Shown here in pieces: positions 27,101 to 39,963 of a DNA stretch of 64,000 nt; within the stretch, counting starts at the first letter, position 1; each line of letters starts with the position of its first letter. The DNA is from Paralichthys olivaceus. Taxonomy: Eukaryota; Chordata; Actinopteri; Pleuronectiformes; Paralichthyidae. Made by a program: the position numbers and the translations under genes. The notes under the pieces are model-generated. The model worked only from the letters and a program-made list of their open reading frames with translations, had not been told where the DNA came from and made no database searches. The DNA is taken from assembly GCF_024713975.1 (NCBI RefSeq), contig NC_091102.1:20805001-20869000 (forward strand), read 5' to 3'.

Positions 27101-30100
27101 CATCTGTGGAATAAGTTGGATTCTAAAAAACGTACAATAGGCCTTGGTTTCTGTCACAAACCAGAGGTTCCTTAACAAAAATGGGGTTGTTTGTAGTTGT
27201 TGTTCATCTTTGTGCTTCGTGTTTGTAACTGTTGTGTTTCTTTGCAGTGTTTCCCAGAGGGGGTAGACATGACCTCTGTATTGGACATGTACTTCCAAGT
27301 GAGTGTATCACTTTTCGTCGTATTATTTTTGGCAGAATATTGTCTCCTTCATCGTTGCTGCAATTCCACCAGTATTGATTTTATCCTTGAGTGAGGGAGA
27401 TCATGTTTCTGCTTCTCTTCCAATATTAGCCATATGTCCCCATTCCCTCTGTCAAACCCTCTGTTCTTTAACATCTTAACTCCCATGAATAATACGATTT
27501 ACAAAGCAAATTAAAAGGAAACCCTGTGTGTGAAGTGTTTTAGTAACATGTGTTTTAGTAACATGTTGAACCTCCAGAGATTGTACAATGGTCACACATT
27601 CAAGTGAGCATACAAACAACTATAAATAATATGAAAAATGTTGTAGGCATTCAGATGGATTTAGATCGGGGTGACTGTGATTGCAGATAATTTACATAAT
27701 TTTTATCAAGTGCTTGTACTTTTCATCATCTCTTTCGTCATTGTCACTCTGCTTTTGTCACACTTGACTTTGTAATTCGTTCTCTCACATTCCCCCTCCA
27801 CCATAAAACAGGCTGTACTGAAAATTGTGACAGAGAAATAATATGCATTGTCCTTTCTGTGAACCCCCAGCTGTGCTCCATTGAGGTGACCTGTGAGAGC
27901 GCCAGCGTCATGGCAGCCACCCTGGCTAATGGTGGCATCTGCCCAATCACAGGGGAGCGTGTCCTGAGCCCCGAGGCAGTGAGGAACACCCTGAGTCTGA
28001 TGCACTCCTGCGGCATGTACGATTTCTCTGGGCAGTTTGCATTCCATGTGAGTAGAGAAGACCTTTTCACGAGTTCAGTGTGTTTGTGTGTGTGGACAAG
28101 ATAAACAGAAATATGATCATTTTCCAGGATGTTTGTGTGATAATTAGAAGCTTATGCTAATCAGACAATTATTCCCCAACATATGATTAAATATGATCAT
28201 ACAAGTCAATGAATTCATGAATTCAGAAAATTAAGTTATGCTTAGTTAAAGATTGAACAATTATTTATGAAAATATACATTTTCACTTCAGTGTTGATAA
28301 TTATCCCTGTCAATTTGACATTATTATTTCTTTTAGGTTTAAAGTCAGATTTTTTGCTCCTGAAGGTTGTGGTTTTAAACTCTTTTTTATGACCAGAGAA
28401 TGACAAACTGAAAATCATTTATTGATATTGTTTTATTGCCCAGGTCAATATCATATAATGAAGCAATGCATTAACTTTTACAACCAATAACATTATAGAC
28501 ACAATCTACAGCATATTTAGATTAACCAATCATGTATGATGGTATAGTCTAAAACACAGCACACATACAGAGTGTGCATGGCTCCTCCATTGCTTTCAGC
28601 ACCATATTGTTGGCCTGCTGATCCTGCAGATAAACACCTGATCACCTGTTATGTCACACGTCTGTTTTCCCTGTTGCAGGTCGGTCTGCCCGCCAAGTCT
28701 GGAGTAGCAGGAGGAATCCTGCTGGTTGTGCCCAACGTTATGGGTATTATGTGCTGGTCTCCTCCACTAGACAAGCTGGGCAACTCAGTCAGAGGAATAC
28801 AGTTCTGCACGGTATGTAATGTAATAAGTGTCCTGCAGTGTGTACTTAAAGAATACAGGGGCCAAATATTGTATTTATTCATTCATCATACACCACAACT
28901 AAACTAAAATTCCAGTAGCGTGTTTTATTGGAGCTGAAATTGTTCTGTCTCCATCTTGTAGCTTTTCATCAAGATGTATGGACTTGTGTATTTACGGCTA
29001 TGTGTATTGTGATATGTATAGGTTCTATGTATTTGTGTGTTTGTGTAATGTGATACGCTTTGTATGATACGGTGGCCTTGAACCCAAGACAAGTTTCTCT
29101 ATGGGAAAATAAAGTATATCTTACCATACCTTAATATACAACCATATTAGAAACAAGGTGTTTTGCATTTCAAATGACACAGTTTCTCAAATACTCAAAC
29201 ATCAGTGTTTACCAAGAATCTTTCTGCTTTGTCTTGATTTACAAAACTTAAAGGTCCAATGAGAGGTTTCATTTTCGAATGAAATATGATTTTATTTTAG
29301 TGAATAGCTTAGTCCTTCAAATATAGATTTATTTTATGTGATACCCTTTTACCTTGTAAATACATTTCCGTCAGAAAATATGAATAACTTTTTTAGTTTT
29401 GTATTTTAATTATTTTTATTTTACATTCAGTTGGCTTCAAGGAAATAAGTGTTTGTACAAGCCATAAGAAAAGCAGAAATGCCTGTTGGTCAAAAGGTTA
29501 TTATTGACTGATATTGTGTAGCAGTGTCCTTGAGTGGTCCTGGCTGACATCTTTTTAGAGCAACTGAACCTGTTTGATTAATGATCAGAAGTGCTTTTAC
29601 AATGTATTTACTTCTGAAATCGTTTGTATTCCAACTTTGAATCATCAGAAAAAATGTGTTGACATTTTTTCTGATGATTCTAATTGTGTAAAGTAAATTA
29701 CTTATGTTTATTTATGTTTCTGATGGATCTATAAATGTTTCTATTCCAGGACCTTGTGGAGCTTTTCAACTTCCACAACTACGACAACCTGAGACACTGT
29801 GCCAAGAAGCACGACCCTCGCAGAGAAGGAGGGGACCAGCAGGTAGGACGCACAGCACCTTGTAATGAGGGTGAAAAAACGGCTCCTATTTCTCCCACCA
29901 GAAAGATCAGTGCAACACACCTCCAAGAATGTGGGGGATGCTGAGCTTACTGCTGATGTGTAGCTGTGGCTGAACCTTAACCTGTATTTAGCTACATACT
30001 ATACATACTGTGCAATACACCTAAAGGGAAAAACACGTGGACGTCCCCGGGCACATTGCTTTCTTGTCGGGTCCTTTTTTAAAGTGGAGGGATACTGTAC

Positions 30101-33100
30101 ACTTTCCTACATTTTGGTTAAGCAACCAACATAAGAAGCTAAATTTCTAATCAAATTGTTATAAAACAATTAATATATTTTGGTGCATTAGCTAAGTGGG
30201 CCCATGCAGATGAAAACTGGTTTTGGCTCGGGTCTTTCAAAATATGCAAACCACATAAATACCACACACACACCGTCAGGAGGAGTGAGACTAATTTGTT
30301 ATTCGTGTCGATTGAAACAGCAGCACAACTTCGGACCCATGGATTACGAGAGCCTCCAACAAGAGCTCGCTCTGAAAGCCCCTCTTTGGAAAAAGGTGTC
30401 TCCCACTGAGTCGCACCAGGACAGCTCCACCACTGTAGTCTATAGAATGGACACTGTCAGCGAGTGAAACAAAACCAAAGAGGAGACCCACTTGTCCCGC
30501 ACACCCCCACCTCGCCCGAACCCTCTCTCCACATCTCGCAGCAACATCACCATCTTTCCTTTCCCTTAAATATTAATATATAATTTAAATTGTAGAGGAT
30601 TATTTATTGCTTGTGATGGAGTTACTGTGTGGACGGACAGGGAAGCTTCTTTTGTTTGTTTGTGATGGGAAAATGGGATGAGTTACTGTTTTTTATTCTA
30701 CTATGAATTCCACATGAACTCGTAGCCTCCTGCCTTAGCATGTGCGTAGGGTCTGATGTTACAGTGTGCAGGTTGTGCTTATGTTTCATCCCCCTTCCTT
30801 TATTGCTGTTTTGTATTTGACAGAATCTATTTAAAATATAGGTTAAGGGTTGATATGAAATCCTATTTACTAAACAAAAATATCAGAAAAGGAAAAAAAA
30901 TAATGTATGAGTGTGTTTGAATGTGTAGGCTCATAATATCCCTATATACATTCAGACTACTTTCTTTAAATGACTGCTTACTGTAGCTCACATTCAGGCC
31001 TAACAATCTAGTGATTAGCACTCAAATACAGATTGTGATGTACTGTAGGTGATGATCAAAATGTTTGATGGCGATATGTTTTTGGACTACTAATGGAACG
31101 TTATCAAAGGAGAATATTGTTAGTATATGGGCATCAGTGCAGCAGTGCCTCAGCTAAGTTTCTCATTTTAAATAAAAAAAATCAGTTTTGAATTCTGAAG
31201 GGATTAAGTAAGTGGTGGACAAATCTTGTCATTTCTTTTCTAAAGTATATGTATTTAGAATACATATACTTCCTGACATATACCCTCCCTGGCATTTACC
31301 CCCTCAAGCAAGAACCAATTGCTATGCAAATACGGTTGCCGGAGATAATACTGCACGCTTGTATGTGCTGGAATCAGTTTTAGTAGTTAAACATTAAACT
31401 TTGAATAGCATCATTTGAACCCCACGTATCATTATTGGTGGAATACAGAGTAGACATTTAAACCGTCATGGTGCAAGAGTTAAGTTTCTGCAGGACCATA
31501 GTTTGGGCTTATTTTTCTGATAACTTGGGTGTTGGAACACTACACAAGCAAAAACAGGTTTGCTCAACCATAAAGCTGAGGAGAGAGCTGAGATGACTGA
31601 AACAACAACAGGCAGATTTTGAGGCTCCTTGTGGAGACTCGCTGGACTTGATTGTCCTCATTCTCAGGAGCGTCAGCCTCTGGACTGCCTGCAGCAGCCA
31701 AGCGTCTCTTAAATGTCTTTGTGTGGTTTGCTGCTACATCTGATTATGGTTTGTGGAAACAATCTGAATTGTATTAACTGAGTGGAGCTTGGATTTTTGG
31801 TGATATGTTGATACAACCTCCCGTTACAGCTGTAGCAGCCACCGTGCGCAGGTGACTGCAGTGTTTATCTAGGCCGCATTCCAAAGCCATCACAGAATGT
31901 TTGCACTTGCAAAATATGCTTGGGTTTAATCAGGATGCCTTAGTTTGAAAAACAAAACCACAAGCCACGATTGACATGTCGACCAAAGGGGTATACCTTG
32001 CCTCTCGCTCACTTTCAGCTGGGATTGGCTCCAGGACACCCCCACATCCTGTGTGCGACCCTCAAGGATAGGTGGAATAGCAAATATCAGAGTGAACAGG
32101 TTTTGTCAGGTGGTTAAAGTGTCAAAACAGCTGAATGAGAAAACAGGTTTTCAGGTCCTTCAAATCATAATTTGTTTTTCTAGACATCAGTAAAATATTT
32201 TAATGTCTCAAAGTAAAACATTTCGGCACAGAAAGTAATGTATGATGTTGGTAAATTACAAACACTACCCAGCTCTATGTGTGAATTTAGAGGAGAAAAC
32301 TCCTCTGGGTGTTATCAGTCTGTGTTAGGAACATCGTTGTCTCAGTTCCAGAAATGTTTTTCTATGTGTGCGGATACAAACTTATACAGTAAATGTATCC
32401 AGTATTGTTTTTAAAGTTCTCACAGTATTCCTCTTCAAGTAAAATTGTATATTGTTAAAAGTTCTCTCTGTAGACACTATTTACTGAGCTTCTAAATGTA
32501 CATAGAGGCAAATGAATGTGTCCTTTCGGTCTGAGTGATGATGGTCTACAGCTGACCAGAATGTGTGGTGAATGTACACTTCAGACGTTCCCAATTTATA
32601 TCATCCCCTCCAGGGAGTAGAAGTACTTGCACGTGAATGTCAGCAGATGCCTTAGTCACTCTACGGTGAGACTGTACTGGGGGGTGGGCAGTTTTACCTA
32701 CTTGACTCTCAGTCGGTGTGTGGTGTTTGTCATTGGGATGGACTTGAGCTCTAAGCTGGTGGAGCCTGTACTACTCCATGTAATTTTTTTCATGTTGTAA
32801 AAGTCATTTTATTTTGTCTGATGTTATTTAAGGTCATGGACTTCTGTTATTGTGTGTAAGTATTCAGAAACCTCTGTCCTCCACCCGCAGTGTTTTCTAC
32901 AGTGCACAATATGTTGAGTCTGTTGGACACTTTAAAGGTTCAGTGTGTAAGACTGAATGGTGAAGTTCCATGTTTTTAGCTGAACACCCCTCCCCTCACC
33001 CTCCCCTTCCAAATATAAAAGAGAACCTGTGGTATCCCTCAGTTGTTTTTGAGACTCAAAAGGTGTTTGGTTTGGACTAATGTAAAAAACATGGCTCCAG

Positions 33101-36100
33101 ATGTAAAGATATTTAAACATAAAGGGCTCATTCCAGGGTAAATACAATTTAGATAAAACATCACTGGGATTATTTTATATTCAATTTCTGCCAATAGATC
33201 AATTTTTACCTCAATCTTACACACTGAACCTTTAACTGTTATTCATGGGTCTAATGTTTGTGTTGAGGTTTGCAGTGGACTCTAGAAAGCACTGAAAGTA
33301 GTATAAGTAGGACAGTGGCCTTATTTGTTAAGTAACTAAAGTTATAATTGTTATCATATTGGACATAATTTATGACTGTGGCATTTATTGTGCTATAGTT
33401 AGAATGCTGATTCCTTGGCTGTGCATAGTGATAACCAGGTTTTTATTCTGCTTTTACAAGTACATGTGTAAGACATAGGACAGCTGGATGATAGGAGAGG
33501 TGGTTACATGGAGGGAGGCCTCCATATACTAAAAGCATAATTTAATTTGAATTGAACTGAAATCTACTACCAGTAGTCATAATGTGTTATTCATATATTG
33601 TGTGATTAGCAGCATGTGGTTATAAAATGCAGTCAGGAGAATGTATATTGTGACACTGGAGTTGCTTACTTAGCGTGTGTGTTTCACATCAGTGTTGATC
33701 CCTCACTTTGGGAGTAGGGGAGCTGGTTCTACAGGCTCTTTCCTTAGGGGCTCAGGCTTTGGGCTTGTCCCCTGAGGGGGCTGAGTTTCTAGCCAGAGGG
33801 TTGCCCTAGTCGGGGGTTAGCACTCAGCAGGGAGGCAGTGCAATATCAGGAAGTGCAACATATTCCTTTCTTTATTGAGAGTGTCAGTCATGGTGCGACT
33901 TGAATCAGGTGGATCACCTCCCCCTGCATGGCCCATGACATCGTCCAGTTTCTCCAGTGGGTGCTGGACGTGAGCAAGCCTCCCTCAGCTTTGAGGGGAA
34001 TGGTGGTCACTTGTTTGATTCTGACGGTGTGCAAATACATTCCGGATTGTCAGGAAAGACCTTACCATCAAACTGGACGAAATTTTAAAGACATGAACTG
34101 ACACATGTATCCATTGCATGTTATTTGTGCACATGTACACGCCACATTAAGCTCTAATTGAGAACAACGGTAAACAGACTTGTGTCTTTACAAGTATAAC
34201 AACATTGAAAAAATTGGGGATGAAGAAACAGTGATTTGAAATTCAGGACTGGAGCTCAGACTGTTGACAGCAGGTGGCACTAACATCTTAAGGATTCCAA
34301 CTTTATATGTACAAATATTCTCTGATGGTGTGAATGTGCTCAAATACAGGATGACTAGTGGAGTTGTCTTTGTATAGTTTCTCTATGACAATAAAGCTAT
34401 ATAGTTATTTTTCACTGAAATGGGTCTTGACAGAATCAACTGTTTGCGGGATCAGCTCAGTTTTAACCTCATATGTGATTTCAGTGTTTTTGTTTCCTGA
34501 CCTGTCGTTTTCTGCTCAGTCAGTCAGAAACGTGAGAGAAGGGAATCAGCTTCTTAATTTTGCACCAGTGTGCACGTCTTCATTTGTTTGCTGCTACGAG
34601 GTATTTCCTCTCACTGGCACATATCCCAAAACACAGTGCTCGCATGTCTCACAGACCTGGACCAGGCCAGTAGTGACATGTGACTGACTTGACCTTCTTG
34701 CAGGCAATATGAGTGGCTTATCTGATCTGTTCTACTTTCCACTCTCAAACTGACAAACACGCCTGCTGTTACTTGGCAAAGAGGGTCAATGAACTGTATT
34801 ACTTGAAGTCTGAAACCAGTCGCACTTGATTTGCTCCTCTAAATGTGATTATTACTCTGCAATCAAACCCATCACAGACGGGCTTTTAAATGCTGGTCTG
34901 AGTATGTTCCATCGAAATCATCATATTTACATGGCTCCGTTCATGTATGTAATATTCCCTGTTTTTTTATTTTTTCTCAGAATTCTTATTCTTTCTCTTG
35001 CATGCATATTTTTTATGATTTTGATAAATGTCTTTTTGATCCCATGTAATCAGTTTTAAATTGCTTTGATTTCTGTCTTTTATCTATGTTGATTTGTGTC
35101 ATGGACATACATTTTATTTGACATTGAATTGCATTTACATTTAAAAACCATCACTACCGTTGCAATATGGTGACCTTGGAATTGTAAGGTTCTCTAATGT
35201 CATGTTCAAATATGAGATCGTTTCTCAAATTAGGTTTTTAAACCAGATTATTTCTTTTGCCATTGTTGAGATTGAGAAAATACAGATTCAAAAGATGTCT
35301 AACATTGCAACCATTAAAAGTTAAATATTGAAGAGTTCCCATACCTACAGTAGATGAAACATTACAGTTCCAAGCTCATGACTGATGATTGTCACACTTC
35401 TGATTTCTTTTGTGTCCACATCCATGTAATTCTTTAAGTAAAGTCTTCATCAACTCATGAACTCTCTTGTCTGCCTGGAGGTAAAGACGTTATAAACATA
35501 AGAACTTGTCTTCAATGACTATTCTGAGCAAATTCCTTATTTTTCTTTCTGGTTGTGATGAACAGGCAGACACGACAGTGATGTGTTGCCTTGGTGACCT
35601 TTGTGTAAAGTCCAATAAAGCAGTGGTATCTAACATCTCCTGCGCCGTGCCCACAACTGTTCTTGAACAACGAGTCTCATTTGATGTCCCTCTCCTAGTT
35701 AGTGGTATGAATTCAGCAGCTGTCAATACAGACAGGATCCTTGTGTAACAGAAGTTCCACATTCTAATTATACTTCAAACACCTGTATACATACTCTCTA
35801 TGGATCATAATATACTTATGAGTAAGAAGTAATAGTTCAACATTTTTGGAACTCACTTTATAACTCACTTGAATCCAATGCACAAATCATATTTTAAAAA
35901 TGGTTCTCTGTTATACAGTGGGCTGAACAGCAATTGTTGATAAGTGTTTTACAGTTTTTTTCCCCAGTCTATTTTGCTAAACTCAATTTAGCTGAGCCAA
36001 ATTTAGCTAAGCTAACCAGGTGATGGATTTGGTCCATATTAAACATTCACATGAGAGTGGGATTAATCTTCTAATCTGACTCCTCTGTGCAAAGCAGATC

Positions 36101-39100
36101 AGATTATATCGACAGTAACCAATTATCTCACAGACATCGTATTCTGGTTCAAATGTGGCCGAGTCCTGACTGGTACACAGGGAATGAAGTCAGAATAGTG
36201 GAAAAAAACATGGACGCTGTAAGAAAAATGTGTTTATGTGTTAAGAGCATTAAAGCAACACCGTGACACTTCTTTCAAATATTTGCATTGTAACAAAGAG
36301 CAAAGTAAAGGGATCAGATGTAGCAGGAATATAAATGATTGAAAACGTGCAGATGGACGTACAGTTGGAAAATTACAAAAAAGATTATATTAAAAGTTAC
36401 TATTTAGAGCTGATTGTAAAAGCATGTTTATTGGTATAAGGGTGATGACCTCAGCAACTCGTTCTCGACTTCAGATGGCGTTAGTATCAGGAGCATTTAC
36501 ATTCATGTTATTAATATAGCCTTGTTTCATTCTGATAGATAGTGAATTCCTAATCATACACTCACAATCCTTAACGGTGTCAGAGTTACAATCATTGTCA
36601 TATCAACCGCTCATCACCAACAGGCTTGAACGTCTCTTCTCATCCACCTACTTTACCTTACTTCCTCCAAACTGAATACAAGCATCACCTCCTGGATCCA
36701 CTGAATATGGGTAGGAAGGTTCTTTCCCTTCCCACTAAACAATATGAGAAGGCGAGGCAGCATTGTCACAAATGTAAATGCGTTCTTATGGAGATAAAAC
36801 AGGTCTTCCCCGCCCTCGACCACTCCAAAGATTGCAGTTGGGATAAGGGGCCAGTATCCCCCCCCAGTTGTTGAGAGTGACTACAAGACAGAGGTCCAAA
36901 AGCTGGATAGAGACTGACATGAGCGGAACATGTGCCCAAGAGAAACAAGAGAATATTGACTTCCAGGACAGTCCGGGGCAACACTGGGATATATCTTTGT
37001 CAACTTGATGTTAAAGTAGTGGAGCGATGTACTATTTTGAAAGTCTGGAACACATTTTTCTAAATATTCCAACACCACATAAACACACAAAGTGAAAACC
37101 CCAGAAATCCAACAGTCAAACCTCAGAGTTCACGTTGGATTATGTTTTTTGCAGCAGGAGGAGAAGGTTTAAACTGAATGCTGCTCATCAGCTCCGCACA
37201 GCTTCGTTGTTGTGTTTGATGAATGTCACCACAGAAGCAAACCTGATGATCATGTAGCAGTAACAAGTGCCACGTTGCTCTTTCACTGTAAAAAAAGAAA
37301 GACTCAAAACTCAGAACTTCAGAGCAACTTGCTCTGCTGCATGACGTTTTTGAATTTTGAGGCTTTTCAGAAAAAGTATGCCGACTTATTATCTTTTGTT
37401 CAGATTATTTGTCTTTCAGAATCATTTGATTTCAAGAATTCAAAACAATCAGAGTTATACCAAATTAGAGCATTTGTCTTACTGCCATCTAGTTACAAGT
37501 TACCTCTTCTAGTCGCTGGAACGTTTCAAGCCACATTTACCTATTCACACATATTTACACAGTGCTTTTTCTATCATACATCCTTAACTGGACTTTCAGG
37601 ACAGGACTAGAGGAGCTGGGGATCAAACCACTGACCTTCTGGTTAGTGGACAACCCTCTGTTCCTCTGAGCCTCGTATAGATTATTATAATGTGTATCTA
37701 CATAAAATAATATATTTATTATACTATATTATGTGCCCATACAAATGTTCGTGTATTTGAAAACCACTGCTGGTGGAGGCAGTTCTAAAATTTACCTGGC
37801 TGTATCTGCTGTGCACTCTTATCCACACTTATAAATATATAATTCACATATATATTATTAGAAATCATTCAAGTTTGAGATTTTACAGCGTTCCTCGTGT
37901 TTTACAACCTGAGCATCCACAGCCGTCAGCAACACAGAGCCCGTTCTACAGCGTCTTTACAGTTTCAACACGTCTCAGGTGGTTTTACAACATGTGTCTT
38001 AAAGATGTGCAGGACACATTCATGTAACACACAGTACTTCTTTAATGTTTAACATTTAGATTCAAATATATTTATGTTACTCCGAGTTGTCGTATATACT
38101 CGCATACTCTGTTTCCCCTGAACAGAGAAAGTATTTGCAGTCACAGATACAACAGAGCCACAGACAGTGGGAGGTTTCCCACTACATGTCACTGAGCCTG
38201 GTTAGTAAAGATAACTACTACTACTGTGGTGAAGAGTGAATAAAGGAGGAAGCTTTTAAACAGCGTGTGACTGCCCAGGAGTTTAAACTCGACACACCAG
38301 TCCCTAGTGTTGACAGACTTGAACTCACTGATCCACATCCACAAATACTGGCCCTTGAAGCTAATCTGAAGACTGAACAGAAGCGTGTGTGTGTTGTGTT
38401 GAATTGTTTTCCAGCTCTCGTTTTAGAGGCAGATTCTTATTTCCGCAGCAGTGAAGGTCTGTTGGGGATTCTCACTATAGAGAGAGGCCTTTATTTAGTG
38501 AAATAAAACTCTGTGGTAGCTTTGTTCTTCTGTCCTTCCTGTTTCTGTCATTTCTTTAAAGAGCAACTAAACAGCAGGCCGCTCTCTCAGGTGAACAGCT
38601 TCACTGGAGCCAGGTGAGAAGTTTCACCAGTGGAGGTCAGCACAGACCAGACCTTCAGAGAGAGGTCGTTCTTAAACAGCATCACTTGCAGGCTGTTTAT
38701 TTTATTTCCCCATAAACACTGAGGCCTTTACATTTAGCTCTGCGCTCCAGAGTTGCAACTGGGGAATTTTTCATATTTCAAATGTAGTATTTGCCACATG
38801 GGCTGAAATATTGTCTGTGTGCGTTGTCATTTTTCAATCCAGTGACACTACTGAAAAACAAAGATGAATTTTAATGTTTTTACTGTTTTGGCCTTTTTCT
38901 CTTGAGTCTGGATCATTGCTCACATCCTCTAAAAGGATCAGTCAGTGAATGCACAGCAATAGAAGATCAGGGATTAATCAGTCATTAAGTTCCAACAATC
39001 CACCTCCATGACAGCAAATGGAATAAGTGTGGGTTGTGCACACAATTTAAACAAGTCAACTTAGACTTTGGGAAATTACATTGTACATATGTTACCATTT

Positions 39101-39926
39101 TCTGGTAATAACACTTATAATACAGTCTTTCAGATACTGTTTTCTGTCGGTGAGTATATCTGTCCTCTTTATTTTCACATTTCAAATGTTCCTTTGTTAG
39201 AGCTGAACTTTATTTGAATTAAATAGATTCATAAAAGTACAGTGAACATGCTTCCCCTCAGCATTCAACCATCAGTCCTTGGTTGAGGAAGTGCCTTCCA
39301 GGATCTATTGGCTAATCTTGGAGTCACATTATCCAGGAATGGAGTCCATGTATGATAAAATACATCAGTTTAACCTCTAAACGATTGTGTCAAATACTCC
39401 ATGAGCAAGAGTTTGAATTTGACCTTGTGTCCTTCTGAGGTCGTCTGTGGTTTATCTTAGATGCATCTTAACGGAACGCTTGTATGTGCAGTTTATAGGT
39501 CAATATATTTAACAGTTTCCGCCTGTGAGTGTCCACGATTTGTGGGTTTGGCGTCATGGATCCTCATCCAACTCTTTGAAAACCAAACCAGAAGTCCTGA
39601 TTAGTTACACGTGTCCATCAGTGCATGTCCAACGTCCAACTTTGTTACACTTCACAAACTCTTATTGCAAGAAATGATTGATTCCTTTTTGATGGTAAGT
39701 TTCACCTGAAGCAGGGACCTGTCGTCTTCATATTCAGTCCTGTCTATGTAGAATTCATTTGATTATTATGTAACTTTGTGTGAGTAAATGATGTCACACA
39801 GTTAAATATATATCAAATCTAACTTTCACATATGGGAAGAAATCAAACTGAAATGAGGGGCATTAGTTGCATTAGGAAGTGACTCATTTACTTTATAAAA
39901 CAGTGACTGTTGTGTTGTTTGTTAGA

Positions 39927-39963
<37 letters not shown>

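Noticed and set aside
35490-35762. Open frames of 80-90 codons on both strands in the long gls intron
   Set aside because: They match nothing I know and overlap each other on opposite strands; best read as chance.
36626-36874. 82-codon open frame near repeat-like sequence
   Set aside because: It could be an old mobile-element scrap, but I could not match it to any family.
37608-37675. A functional tRNA gene
   Set aside because: Only A/B-box-like stretches are present; I could not draw an acceptor stem or anticodon arm.
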